Part shown: piece after piece, positions 1-11,883 of the stretch | Numbering within the stretch: the stretch's first letter is position 1 | How the letters are laid out: each line of letters opens with the position of its first letter | Source of the DNA: Flavobacterium subsaxonicum WB 4.1-42 = DSM 21790 | GTDB taxonomy: Bacteria; Bacteroidota; Bacteroidia; Flavobacteriales; Flavobacteriaceae | Direction: 5' to 3' | DNA length: 64,000 bases | Assembly: GCF_000422725.1 (NCBI RefSeq) | Contig: NZ_AUGP01000017.1 | Coordinates: forward strand, 186,001-250,000 | Notes under the pieces: generated by a model | The model's database searches: none | What the model was told of the DNA's origin: nothing | Seen by the model: the letters and a program-made list of their open reading frames with translations, nothing else | Translations under genes and position numbers: made by a program

Positions 1-178
1 CCGGCTTTAAATTTTCAAGATCACCTTTTGCGGTAAGCGAGGCAATAGTAATAATGCTTTTTTCCGTAGGGCTTAGCGTTGCATCCTGTGTTGTCATCTG
101 TTGTGCGTTTACACGGTTACTAAACATTGCCATGCCCAAAACCATAAGTAGTAAAGCGATTAATTGATACTGTTTCAT
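1..178 (-). CDS. Carboxymuconolactone decarboxylase-family protein, exported, partial
   Basis: The 5' end of a gene that runs off the left edge of the window. The first 26 residues are a Sec signal peptide (hydrophobic LIALLLMVLGMAMF, ending NAQ). The mature part begins with LSPTEKSIITIASLTAKGDL, which resembles the first helix of AhpD/carboxymuconolactone decarboxylase-like proteins. The CxxC-type or catalytic region lies outside the window, so the activity cannot be judged. It is the last visible gene of the operon, 29 bp after the flavodoxin gene. A link to the neighbouring redox enzymes is inferred from position only. Confidence 0.7.
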   Translation of the reverse strand, partial: MKQYQLIALLLMVLGMAMFSNRVNAQQMTTQDATLSPTEKSIITIASLTAKGDLENLKP

Positions 179-207
179 AAAGATTTTTATTATTAATTGG
201 TTAAAGG

Positions 208-840
208 TTAATTAGCTATCGCACCAATTTTAGTTAGCCATTGCTGTACTTTCTTTTGGGCTTCAACTTTCTTTTCGCCTTCCATAACAAACAAAACCCC
301 GTCTCTTTCTATACCGCCTTTAATCGAGAAACCTTCTAATATCGTGCTGCCGGGGCATAATTTTTTTACGGTATCAAAACTACTGCCTATACCGTAGCCG
401 GCATTGGTATTAAACGGCACAATTGTTTTGCCGCCTAAATTGTAGTCTTTTAAAAAGCTTTTAATGGGCGGCGGTAACTGCATTCCCCAGGTTGGAAAAC
501 CAAGATAAATTACATCATACGTTGCAATACTGTCAATCTTTGTTTTTAGTGGCGGTAAAAAACCCGTTTCATTTTCTTTGGCTACCTGTGCAACAATTTG
601 CTGGTAGTTTTCAGGGTATGGATTTTGCAGTTCCAATGCTACAAGGTCGCCGCCTATCTGTTGGTGTATCATCTCTGCTACCGCTTTAGTATTCCTGGTG
701 CGGGATAAATAGACTATGAGAATTTTTTTAGCACCCACACTTTTATTGTTTTGCGCTATGGTTTCCTGCGCCTTGGAACATGATGTTAAGCATAAGAAAA
801 CAGCAATAGATATTGTATAATATTTTAAGTTACTTTTCAT
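208..840 (-). CDS. Flavodoxin-like lipoprotein
   Basis: 210 residues. The N-terminus is a lipoprotein signal (lipobox LTSC at about residue 21), so the protein is predicted to sit in an envelope membrane. The rest is a flavodoxin fold: the FMN phosphate loop SRTRNTKAVA follows strand 1 (ILIVYL), and the FMN-flanking loop GFPTWGMQLPPP lies near the middle. Flavodoxins carry electrons on FMN; an exported form must receive FMN outside the cytoplasm or be secreted folded. It lies 8 bp after the alpha/beta hydrolase gene in the same operon. Its electron donor and acceptor are unknown. Confidence 0.85.
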   Translation of the reverse strand: MKSNLKYYTISIAVFLCLTSCSKAQETIAQNNKSVGAKKILIVYLSRTRNTKAVAEMIHQQIGGDLVALELQNPYPENYQQIVAQVAKENETGFLPPLKTKIDSIATYDVIYLGFPTWGMQLPPPIKSFLKDYNLGGKTIVPFNTNAGYGIGSSFDTVKKLCPGSTILEGFSIKGGIERDGVLFVMEGEKKVEAQKKVQQWLTKIGAIAN

Positions 841-848
841 GTAATAAA

Positions 849-1934
849 CTATTTATCAAGCCCTTTTTCTTTGAGCCATTTACTCATTAAATCGGCTACT
901 TCAATATTATTCAGGTCAGAAAAAGGAAAATGGGTATTGCCCTTAAGCCCCGCTTCAGGAAGGTGTACTACGGTAACGTCGCCACCGTGTTTGTTTACAG
1001 CACCGCGCCACAGCCTTGCCATTTCCAGGCGTGCCCTCCAGCCATCTGCGCCGGGATTGTTAGATGGTTTATCCGGTATATTATCTCCGTAATAGATAAC
1101 GATAGGGATTTTTGTAAGCAGCATAAAGTCTTTCATTGAAATAGCGGTAGCTTCAAGTGCCCCAGCCGAACTTGCAATGGGCGCGGGCACCTGCCCTTCT
1201 GGGAATAAGAACCCGCTTCCCGGCTCGTAAGATACAATGGCTTTTACATTTTTATTTTTGATGGCAGTGAGCCAGCCCATACCCCCTGAATGCGAATGCG
1301 TTACTAACACTGCCGGGCCAATTTTATCAAACAGGGCAGATGCCGCATTGACATTTACCTTAATATCGATCTCCCCTATATTGGGTACCATCGAACGGAA
1401 GTACTGGTTAAGCGTGGCAGTATCTTTTGCAAACTGCACACCTTCAAAATAATTGGGCCATACACCTACACGAAAAACATCGAACCACTGCTGCTCATCG
1501 GGTACCGGATTTATAGTAGCTGCTACGGTGCTACGTCCGGCATTTCCCCTTCGGGGCTGGTCTATTATATACACAGGAAAACGCCTGCGCAAAAAAATGT
1601 TCTGGTACCCTTCGCGCCCATCGGGCGTGGTTTCCCAGGTTTTAGAAAACTGGCCTATACCATGCCACATTACTAAAGGATATTTACGCGCCTCTGCCGG
1701 CACCTGGTAAAAAACATAGGCATGGTCGCCCCTAAAAGTCTGTCCTGCCGGGGTTGGCTTGTACGGATCGAACGTACCGGGATTTTCTATAACGGTACCA
1801 CCAATGGCAAAGCTGCCCTGTTGCTCTATAACCAATGGTTTTTGCTTACTTGCTTTTTGTGCATGAAGCATGGGGCCGGCTGCAAGCAGTAATACGCATA
1901 GTGTACCCCAATACGATATATTTTTCTTCTTCAT
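849..1934 (-). CDS. Secreted alpha/beta hydrolase
   Basis: 361 residues with a Sec signal peptide (hydrophobic stretch LCVLLLAAGPMLHA, cleavage near HAQ). An oxyanion-hole type loop MWHGIGQ is followed by a nucleophile elbow VTHSHSGGMGW, in which a serine takes the GxSxG-like position although the first glycine is replaced. A C-terminal histidine (NTHFPFSD) can complete the triad. The family includes esterases and lactonases; the substrate cannot be read from the sequence. It is 30 bp downstream of the carboxylesterase gene and belongs to the same minus-strand operon. Confidence 0.8.
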   Translation of the reverse strand: MKKKNISYWGTLCVLLLAAGPMLHAQKASKQKPLVIEQQGSFAIGGTVIENPGTFDPYKPTPAGQTFRGDHAYVFYQVPAEARKYPLVMWHGIGQFSKTWETTPDGREGYQNIFLRRRFPVYIIDQPRRGNAGRSTVAATINPVPDEQQWFDVFRVGVWPNYFEGVQFAKDTATLNQYFRSMVPNIGEIDIKVNVNAASALFDKIGPAVLVTHSHSGGMGWLTAIKNKNVKAIVSYEPGSGFLFPEGQVPAPIASSAGALEATAISMKDFMLLTKIPIVIYYGDNIPDKPSNNPGADGWRARLEMARLWRGAVNKHGGDVTVVHLPEAGLKGNTHFPFSDLNNIEVADLMSKWLKEKGLDK

Positions 1935-1964
1935 TTTTGATATATTTTATATGAATACCGGATG

Positions 1965-3563
1965 TTACTTTTTATCGACTGACTTTTCAATTACATCCAG
2001 CCGTTCTTTTCTCTGGTCTAAAGTGTTACCTGCCGAACCATCTTGTTTAAACTCAAAAACCTCGTTATTAGAACTTTGGTAGGCGGGCCATTGCGGCAGG
2101 CCTATACCATTGGGATTGCCTGTTTTAGCAAAATTTACCCAATAGGCATTTATAACTTTAGCAACTTCTTTGTCTTTTGGTGTAAACGTAGCCCAATCGC
2201 TATCCTTAAGATCATCAAAAACAAAAGAAATTTCTGAGGCATGCGATGCCCCAAACGGCATCCTTTGCTGTAACGATGCTGGTACATAAGAAAAAAGATA
2301 CAGGTAAACAGGTGCTCCCTTGGCAGTGAAAGCCCTCGCCGTAAAACGCGCAGGTTCTGCCCATACTTTATCGGTATTTACAAGCGTAAGCATTTTAGCA
2401 AAGTCGGCCGTACCATCAGGGTCGTATGCTTTAGAAACTTCACTTTTAAGATTATCAAATAAGGTAAGCAGTTCTTCTTTAGAGCCTGCATTTACAAATC
2501 CTGCCGGTACCTCCGCACTGTTAGACCCTATAATTAAAGGAACAAGTGGCTGCCTTCCGGCTTTATAGGCACTCTCGGCAGTCTCGGTAACCAAACGTCC
2601 GTCTAATATAGGCCCGGGATAGGTAGGCGCCCCGTTTGGCCCGGCAGATTCCTGCCCGTCATCAACAATTTCGGCAGCGCTTAGTGCCCTAAGTTTTTTA
2701 AGGGCAGTTGCATCTGTACCTTCAATAATATAACGTTTGGCAAAATTTACACCAATGGTTTCGGCAGATATAGGATAGTGTATATCGGCATTTTCTTTAG
2801 CAATTGGCCTGCCTGTAAGTACGCCATCGCGCCCGCCGCCGGACTCGATAATGGCTTTTTGAAAAAGTCCTCTTGCGGCAGGTATGGTTAATAACGAATG
2901 TACCGACACCCCACCGGCCGATTCACCAAAAATGGTTACATTTTTTGGGTCGCCACCAAAAGCGGTAATGTTTTTCTGAACCCATTGTAGGGCAGCAATC
3001 TGGTCCATATAGCCATAATTGCCTTTATAGTCGTTTGGCTGCTCTTTGCTTAGCGCCGGAAAGGCAAAGAAGCCAAGGCGGCCCAAACGGTAATTAATAG
3101 ACACAAGGATTACACCCTGCTTTGCAAAGGCAGTACCATCGGTACCGGCACCACTACCCGCCACAAACCCGCCGCCATGAATCCAGACCATTACCGGCAA
3201 TTTTGATGTATTTGTAGCTGCTGTGGGTTTCCAAATATTAAGAAACAAACAATCTTCAGATGCATTCTTTGACATGCCATTTCCACGGGGCCAGCCTGCC
3301 TGCGGGCAATCAGCACAAAATTTACTGGCATCTCTTACGCCTTTCCATGCAGCAACGGGCTGTGGGGGCCGCCAGCGGTTTGCACCCACCGGTGGCGCCG
3401 CGTAAGGTATCCCTTTAAAAACGGCATTACCGTTCTCTATTGCTCCCCTAACGATTCCTGAAGCCGTACCAATCTCGGGACCGTTGCCTGATGCAATGCC
3501 TTCCTGCGCCTGCACGTAGAGGACAGAAAGGAGTATTATGCCAATAATTTGTAGCTTTTTCAT
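1965..3563 (-). CDS. Secreted type B carboxylesterase
   Basis: 532 residues, with a signal peptide of about 19 residues ending in VQAQ. It has the usual carboxylesterase/lipase family layout: an early ANRWRPPQP motif, an oxyanion loop [13 protein letters not shown], the catalytic serine in GESAGGVSV, an acidic residue near SNSAEVP and the histidine in [10 protein letters not shown]. The length matches family members. The expected activity is hydrolysis of carboxylic esters in the periplasm or outside. It lies between the alcohol dehydrogenase and the alpha/beta hydrolase in the operon; with the reductases it could act on ester-linked aromatic or xenobiotic compounds, which is inference only. 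Confidence 0.88.
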   Translation of the reverse strand: MKKLQIIGIILLSVLYVQAQEGIASGNGPEIGTASGIVRGAIENGNAVFKGIPYAAPPVGANRWRPPQPVAAWKGVRDASKFCADCPQAGWPRGNGMSKNASEDCLFLNIWKPTAATNTSKLPVMVWIHGGGFVAGSGAGTDGTAFAKQGVILVSINYRLGRLGFFAFPALSKEQPNDYKGNYGYMDQIAALQWVQKNITAFGGDPKNVTIFGESAGGVSVHSLLTIPAARGLFQKAIIESGGGRDGVLTGRPIAKENADIHYPISAETIGVNFAKRYIIEGTDATALKKLRALSAAEIVDDGQESAGPNGAPTYPGPILDGRLVTETAESAYKAGRQPLVPLIIGSNSAEVPAGFVNAGSKEELLTLFDNLKSEVSKAYDPDGTADFAKMLTLVNTDKVWAEPARFTARAFTAKGAPVYLYLFSYVPASLQQRMPFGASHASEISFVFDDLKDSDWATFTPKDKEVAKVINAYWVNFAKTGNPNGIGLPQWPAYQSSNNEVFEFKQDGSAGNTLDQRKERLDVIEKSVDKK

Positions 3564-3607
3564 TGTATTGATGTTTGTCGGTAACCTGTGTTCTTAACTA
3601 GCCTTTG

Positions 3608-4759
3608 TTACTTTTTATTGCTTTTTACGGCACTGTTTAGTGTAGCCATATCAATTACATAACGGAATTTTACTTTGCCGTCGATAACGTTTTGATAGGC
3701 TTCATCTATTTTATTTGCCGGTATAATTTCTACCTCAGGATAAATGTTGTTGGCTACAGAATAGTCTAACATTTCCTGCGTTTCAGGGATGCCACCAATC
3801 AGTGAACCGTACACTTTGCGGTGCGCAGCATATACCAGGGCGCTCGATGTCATGGTTGGCGTATTTTCATTTGCAGGCAGCCCAACAATGGCCATTTCGC
3901 CACCCATTTTTAGCATATTTACATACATCACCGGATCGTATTTTGCAGGAATCGTGCTAATGATAAAACTAAATTTCTCATTCTGCCCTTTTAATTCGAC
4001 AGGGTTATTTACGTTTACATATGCAACAGCACCTAAACGTTTGGCATCAGCCCTTTTTTCTTCGGTAAGGTCAAAGATGGTTACTTTAGCACCTAACTTT
4101 ACAAGGTATTGTACGGCCATGTGCCCTAATCCGCCTAAGCCTGCAACGGCCACAGTATCTCCTTTTTTTACATTTGAAAAATGGATGGGAGAGTAGGTTG
4201 TAACGCCTGCACAAAGCAACGGGGCCACCCTTTTCATATCGGCATTCTTAGGTATTTTAATTGCATATTTTTCTGAAACCACATAGTTATTTGCATATCC
4301 TCCCTGTGTAATTTCATCGTTATGCTTGTAATCCTTAGATTGATATGTTCCAATCATACCCTTTTCGCAAAATTGTTCTTCACCTTTTTTGCAGTGGTCG
4401 CACTCCCCGCATGAATTGATAATGCAGCCGATGCCCGCGTAGTCTCCCACTTTGAATTTAGTCACGTTTTTGCCCACTTTTGCAACACGGCCTGCAATTT
4501 CGTGCCCACCCACATACGGGTATGTAGTGGGCCTCCATTCGTTTTTACCCATGTGGATGTCACTATGGCAAATGCCGGAATACATGATGTCTATCAAAAT
4601 ATCATTATCACCTACAGCGTGCCTTGTAAATTCTAAAGGTGTAAAATGGGGTTCTTTAGAGGTCATGGCCATACCCTTTGCCCACACACGGCCGTTCTGC
4701 GCAAAAAGGCTGGTTGATACCAATAACATTAACGTTATAAAGCTTAGTAGTTGTTTCAT
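3608..4759 (-). CDS. Zinc-dependent alcohol dehydrogenase (CAD/YahK-like) with signal peptide
   Basis: 383 residues. From about residue 30 it is a typical cinnamyl-alcohol-type medium-chain dehydrogenase: catalytic zinc ligands in GICHSDIH and GGHEIAG, a four-cysteine structural zinc lobe (CGECDHCKKGEEQFC) and a Rossmann loop GLGGLGHMAVQ. Such enzymes reduce aldehydes to alcohols with NADPH. The odd part is the first 20 residues, MKQLLSFITLMLLVSTSLFA, a clear Sec signal followed by a Q. A start at the later methionines (residues 30 or 32) would remove it. Export of an NAD(P)H enzyme is unusual, so the start needs proof. Confidence 0.85.
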   Translation of the reverse strand: MKQLLSFITLMLLVSTSLFAQNGRVWAKGMAMTSKEPHFTPLEFTRHAVGDNDILIDIMYSGICHSDIHMGKNEWRPTTYPYVGGHEIAGRVAKVGKNVTKFKVGDYAGIGCIINSCGECDHCKKGEEQFCEKGMIGTYQSKDYKHNDEITQGGYANNYVVSEKYAIKIPKNADMKRVAPLLCAGVTTYSPIHFSNVKKGDTVAVAGLGGLGHMAVQYLVKLGAKVTIFDLTEEKRADAKRLGAVAYVNVNNPVELKGQNEKFSFIISTIPAKYDPVMYVNMLKMGGEMAIVGLPANENTPTMTSSALVYAAHRKVYGSLIGGIPETQEMLDYSVANNIYPEVEIIPANKIDEAYQNVIDGKVKFRYVIDMATLNSAVKSNKK

Positions 4760-4791
4760 TATGCTGTTTTGAGGTTAAAAATAGAGTGGTA

Positions 4792-6944
<2,153 letters not shown>

Positions 6945-6955
6945 ATTAAAATATG

Positions 6956-7986
<1,031 letters not shown>

Positions 7987-8655
7987 TCAGTTTAGCCTGC
8001 CGAACTTTATTTTTGAAATATTTTTGCCAAGTTCCGGATCGTGCTGAAGGCCTCTTATGAGTCCCGGTATTTCGGCCCATACATCCTGAGTTAGATAGTT
8101 GCTGCCCGTACGCGGATAGGTGATAAACTGCTTTTCATATAAGCCCTGGGCTATATCAAGTGTCTCAGATGCAGTTAACCCCTACTTCCGGTTAGCTTCC
8201 TTTTGCAATGCCGTCAGATCAAACAGCAATGGAACGGGTTCATGAACGGTTTCTGATAGTATCCTGGATACTGTGGCGTGGCCATGGCGCTGTATCGATT
8301 TTAAAGATTCTTCGGCTTCCTGCTGTGTATCAAAATGCAAAGTACCATCGCTCCCGAATTCTATAAATGATTTGGTATGTGACAGCTGAATCTGCCAGTA
8401 TTTTGTGGGTTTATGGTCACGGTCTTTCAAAAACCTTTTGCAGATTAAGCCTAAGGTGGGCGTTTACACACGGCCAAGGGAGTAAACCCCTGTACCTGCT
8501 GCTATACTGAGCGCCTGCGAAGCATTGATTCCGACCAGCCAGTCCGCACTGCTGCGTGCCCTGGCGGCGAGGTACAGGTTCTCGAAGTCTTTTCCCGGCA
8601 ATAAGTTGGCAAAAGCATGCCTGAGTGCCTTTTCGGTCAGGGATCTGACCCAAAG
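7987..8655 (-). pseudogene. topB: DNA topoisomerase III (topB) remnant
   Basis: One reading frame on the minus strand carries a type IA topoisomerase fragment: SLTEKALRHAFANL, then an arginine-rich segment ending in ADWLVGINASQA, then TPTLGLICKRF, and finally GLTASETLDIAQGLYEKQ with ITYPRTGS. The catalytic tyrosine lies in the TYPRTGS motif. The frame is broken by TAA at 8464-8466, where the family has Gln (GRVQTPT), and by TAG at 8182-8184, where an aromatic residue is expected before GLTAS. Both are single-base nonsense changes without frameshift. The N-terminal Toprim part and the C-terminus are missing. Such topB genes are common on Bacteroidota conjugative elements. Confidence 0.8.
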
Positions 8656-8905
8656 TGATGCCACAGACATCTGCAATCTCTTTTATCAATATGTTTATAG
8701 CGGTTTCGATTACCAGTAAGAGAGAGATTTAGTGTAAAAAGATGACAATTGTGAACAGTTGGTTAGGTTTAACGAATCTCTAAAAATATTTTCATTATTT
8801 TTTTGCACATAATTAAATCGATAAAATTTTTATCCAGTTAAAAAAAACGCTATTTTTATCTTGAACTAAGATTTAAAGTTAGAACCCGCTGTACAATCGT
8901 GCAGT
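8656..8905. other. Non-coding gap before RHS tip 1
   Basis: AT-rich, without a convincing gene. It shows no clear similarity to the corresponding sequence upstream of the second RHS tip. The reading frame of the RHS tip runs back to a TAA about 19 codons before its first ATG. Confidence 0.4.
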
Positions 8906-8979
8906 GATTACTATCCTTTCGGGATGCTTGTACCTGGAAGGCATGGCAACACGCCAGAGTACCGTTATGGGTTTAATGG
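8906..8979 (+). repeat. Arm 1 of a 74-bp inverted repeat (RHS core end)
   Basis: These 74 bp encode DYYPFGMLVPGRHGNTPEYR and the following YGFNG. They match 14033-14106 in reverse orientation with two mismatches, both near position 45. The repeat is the conserved end of an RHS core, and the two copies face each other across 5.1 kb that contain a tyrosine recombinase gene. Confidence 0.9.
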
Positions 8980-9979
8980 CAAAGAAATGGATGATGAAGT
9001 GAAGGGCGAAGGCTTACAATATGATTACGGTTTTAGGATCTATGACCCCAGGTTAGGGAGATTCTTAAGTATGGATCCCTTATTTTCAGGCTATCCTTAT
9101 TACACTCCATATCAATTTGCGGGAAACAGGCCAATATGGGCAGTAGATTTAGACGGATTAGAAGAATTAACACGAACTAAAGTAAATGTTTTTAAGATTA
9201 ATGTATATGGAACATATTATGATGAATTTGAAGATCCAAAGACAGGTGAATATCATAAAGCATATAAGGAAGTCATTCAAGAGGGTGATCCTGGAGCAGA
9301 AACTGAAATTACTACATATGATTATCATTATGCAGGAGATTCGCAATATAGACTTCATAAATCATTTAAAGTTACACCAGGGAAACCATTGCCTACTCCT
9401 AGTGTCGAAGTACCCGCCACTGATCCAAATGATAATAACAAATTAATTACATCCCCAATCATTGTAAATGTCGAAAAGCCGGCTATTCAAACAACAAAAC
9501 AATTAGATGTTATAAAGAAAGTGAATCAACCATCGGTAAAGAAGACAGTTCCCAAACCAAATGTGGCAATAAAACAACCAAACAATGTCATTACATCTAG
9601 TACAACCACGCGGATTGACAAAGTTAAATTATCGGTAGATTTTGAAAATGATAGGAAAAACTTTGCTGATCCTCAAGAAGCAGCAAAAATATTAGGACCA
9701 ATTTTAAACAAATTAAAAGCAAATCCAAATAATACAATTACATTAAGTCCTAATACTTATTATAAAAAAAATAAAGATATACTTGATATGGGAGGGTTAA
9801 TGGCTGATGGCGATACTTCAAATGAACTTGTAAAATTGAGAGGACAGACATTAATCAAATGGTTTACCAGTAGAGGTGTAAATCCAAATCAGATTAAGAT
9901 AGATACCTCAAATAGTTATGATAAACAACCGAATGTCACAGGTACATTAACTACTACTACCACTACTAAAAACAATTGA
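8924..9979 (+). CDS. Orphan RHS C-terminal tip 1, with OmpA-like end; 5' incomplete
   Basis: 351 residues from the first ATG, which lies inside the RHS core motif YYPFGM, so the real N-terminus is missing. Residues 1-75 are the hyperconserved core end (YGFNGKEMDDE, RIYDPRLGRFLSMDPL, FAGNRPIWAVDLDG). The rest is a variable tip: a Pro/Thr/Val-rich middle, then about 120 residues with an OmpA-like pattern (ILNKLKANPNNTITLSPN, then ELVKLRGQTLIKWF). RHS tips are usually toxins released by core self-cleavage. Here the gene has no core, signal peptide or obvious start, so it may be silent until recombined onto a full RHS gene. Confidence 0.75.
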   Translation: MLVPGRHGNTPEYRYGFNGKEMDDEVKGEGLQYDYGFRIYDPRLGRFLSMDPLFSGYPYYTPYQFAGNRPIWAVDLDGLEELTRTKVNVFKINVYGTYYDEFEDPKTGEYHKAYKEVIQEGDPGAETEITTYDYHYAGDSQYRLHKSFKVTPGKPLPTPSVEVPATDPNDNNKLITSPIIVNVEKPAIQTTKQLDVIKKVNQPSVKKTVPKPNVAIKQPNNVITSSTTTRIDKVKLSVDFENDRKNFADPQEAAKILGPILNKLKANPNNTITLSPNTYYKKNKDILDMGGLMADGDTSNELVKLRGQTLIKWFTSRGVNPNQIKIDTSNSYDKQPNVTGTLTTTTTTKNN

Positions 9980-10016
9980 TATGATTATAAATAAATTACC
10001 TCAATTTAAATATATT

Positions 10017-10640
10017 ATGAAAATAAAATTTCTAACCTTTTTTTTTCTAATTTGCAATTACGCCTATTGTCAGGAAGAAGATTATGTTACAAATATTTTC
10101 AGTGATGAATTTCATTTCAACACCAATAAAGTTTTTTTAAATAAAAATCAAGATTTGGTATTTTTTACAGATATTTATTCAAATTCCAAACTTAAATTGG
10201 GTGAAATTCAAAATGATTCAATCTTTTTCAGTAGCGTAAAATTTACGCCTCAAAAAAATAGATATTTTCTAAGGCGCATTTATCGGAAAGATACAGTTAA
10301 TGGTGAGTACAAGCGAGTTGGTAATTATATTTTAAAAGAAGCTGATATATCTAATTACCAAGAGGTTATTTTCAGAAAAGTAGCAAATGCCGATTCTTTT
10401 TTTAAATGTGGCGATAGTATTTATAAAAATACAATTTTAAAAAAATTTTTTAGCAACACAGGTGTAATTATTAATAATTTAAATTCTAATGAAATCTCTG
10501 TAAATATGATTGCAGAAGATTGTAAAATTATTAATTCTGAAACTTATAATTTTAACTACGTCGAATATTCTGAAAGCGATAAATTTTTATGCTTGAAAAT
10601 AAGGGATTTTTTTATTTTCTACTACCCGAAAAACAGATAA
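10017..10640 (+). CDS. Exported protein of unknown function, candidate partner of RHS tip 1
   Basis: 207 residues when started at the ATG at 10017, which places a good signal peptide (KIKFLTFFFLICNYAYC, then QEED) at the N-terminus. A start at 9981 is possible but would bury it. The mature protein is Asn/Lys/Phe-rich with no motif I recognise. It follows tip 1 by 37 bp on the same strand, the usual place of an immunity gene; an exported immunity protein would fit a toxin that acts in the envelope. That role is inferred from position only. Confidence 0.6.
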   Translation: MKIKFLTFFFLICNYAYCQEEDYVTNIFSDEFHFNTNKVFLNKNQDLVFFTDIYSNSKLKLGEIQNDSIFFSSVKFTPQKNRYFLRRIYRKDTVNGEYKRVGNYILKEADISNYQEVIFRKVANADSFFKCGDSIYKNTILKKFFSNTGVIINNLNSNEISVNMIAEDCKIINSETYNFNYVEYSESDKFLCLKIRDFFIFYYPKNR

Positions 10641-10696
10641 AAGACAACGTAATTTCAAAGATGCTAACATGTAACATATATAATGGCATAAAATTA

Positions 10697-11740
10697 TTAA
10701 TACTGCTCCATTTTAACATAAACCTTTTCAATTTCAGTATCCATATAGGCCTGGGCATAGTGCACATAGCGGTTAAAAGAGCTGCTTGCTGTACTATGCC
10801 CGCTTATTTTACGTACTAAATGTTCTGGCATTCCTAAAATAAGCAGGGTAGTTATAGCGGTGCGGCGCATCATGTGCGAACTCATTTTATCGCAAAATCT
10901 ATTTTGTGATTTGGCCGTTTTGGTTATTTTTTTGGTTTTGCCCTGTTTTTCTCGCGATACTTCTACAATAGTTGTAAATCCAGCGTGTTCGCCTATTTGC
11001 TTTAAGCTTTTATTAAAGTTAAACAGGCTTATGGTGCCAAAAATGGGAGTTTTGCTATTATCCGGTTTGTGTTTTTTGTAAATTTCTACAGCATAGCCCG
11101 GAAGTTTTATATAGCTAAATACCTTGGTTTTTTGCGATTTTAGTTTAAGGTACCAGTCGCCATTATTATGCTCAATATTTTTATTGGTAAGTAAAAATAT
11201 ATCAGAGAACCGTAGCCCGGTGGTACACCCAAAAACAAAAACATCTTTAATACGGCGTAGCGAAGGTATAAGGCTTTGTTCAAACTCTTTATTGTGTATC
11301 AGGAATTTTAACTGATCTGGCGATAGCACAAAAATATCTATTTCTTCTTTACGCACATAAAACATACGTTGAAAATCGCCGGTAGCAAAATCTTTATCGT
11401 TTTTAAGATAGTTAAAAAATACGCGAATGGTTTTTATATTGTTACCTACATAATTATCATAACAGCCTTTTTTGTATAAAAAACCGGTAAACTTTTGATA
11501 AAACTTTTTCCAGTAGTTTTTTTCACTCAGCAACTCACGCGAATTGAGTTTAGAGGCATCGCAAATACGTAATTCAAACCCGGCTTCTGTACTAAACTGA
11601 ACCAGGTTTTGCATTACATAATAATAATTTTGTATGGATTGCGGCTGTATACGCTCGCCATTTTTTTTGAGCCGCTTGCCAGTCTCAGTATCTTTTATAA
11701 ATTGTTTAAATAAAGGCAGGAATGGGCTTAGCTTTTTCAT
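10697..11740 (-). CDS. Tyrosine recombinase / integrase
   Basis: 347 residues with an N-terminal SAM-like DNA-binding domain (about residues 1-140) and a C-terminal catalytic domain. The catalytic set looks complete: Arg in TTGLRFSD, Lys in the beta-hairpin after LKLKSQKTK, HxxR in SSHMMRRTA, His in ISGHSTAS and the nucleophile Tyr in FNRYVHYAQ. It should cut and rejoin DNA at a specific site. It lies between two facing RHS tips and is convergent with 10017-10640. An inverted repeat 48 bp before its start is a possible core site. It may move the island, flip the segment, or be a leftover. Confidence 0.9.
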   Translation of the reverse strand: MKKLSPFLPLFKQFIKDTETGKRLKKNGERIQPQSIQNYYYVMQNLVQFSTEAGFELRICDASKLNSRELLSEKNYWKKFYQKFTGFLYKKGCYDNYVGNNIKTIRVFFNYLKNDKDFATGDFQRMFYVRKEEIDIFVLSPDQLKFLIHNKEFEQSLIPSLRRIKDVFVFGCTTGLRFSDIFLLTNKNIEHNNGDWYLKLKSQKTKVFSYIKLPGYAVEIYKKHKPDNSKTPIFGTISLFNFNKSLKQIGEHAGFTTIVEVSREKQGKTKKITKTAKSQNRFCDKMSSHMMRRTAITTLLILGMPEHLVRKISGHSTASSSFNRYVHYAQAYMDTEIEKVYVKMEQY

Positions 11741-11788
11741 TACAGTTGTTTGCCCAAATATATAAAATAAGAAGCCGTCTCAATTTTA

Positions 11789-11810
11789 AGACAATTACTT
11801 TATATTGTCT
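11789..11810. repeat. 7-8-7 inverted repeat upstream of the integrase
   Basis: AGACAAT, an 8-bp spacer, then ATTGTCT. Arms of about this length around a spacer of this size are the layout of a tyrosine-recombinase core site. It lies 48 bp upstream of the integrase start, so it could instead be an operator for that gene. Confidence 0.4.
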
Positions 11811-11883
11811 AAATTTTATAGCGTGGATTACAAGCCGGACTATCCGGGTTACAGTGCTTCTATATACGAGCTTTATTAAGTAT

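Noticed and set aside
8417..8689. A 90-codon frame overlapping the topB remnant
   Set aside because: It is in another frame than the topoisomerase motifs and shows no domain of its own.
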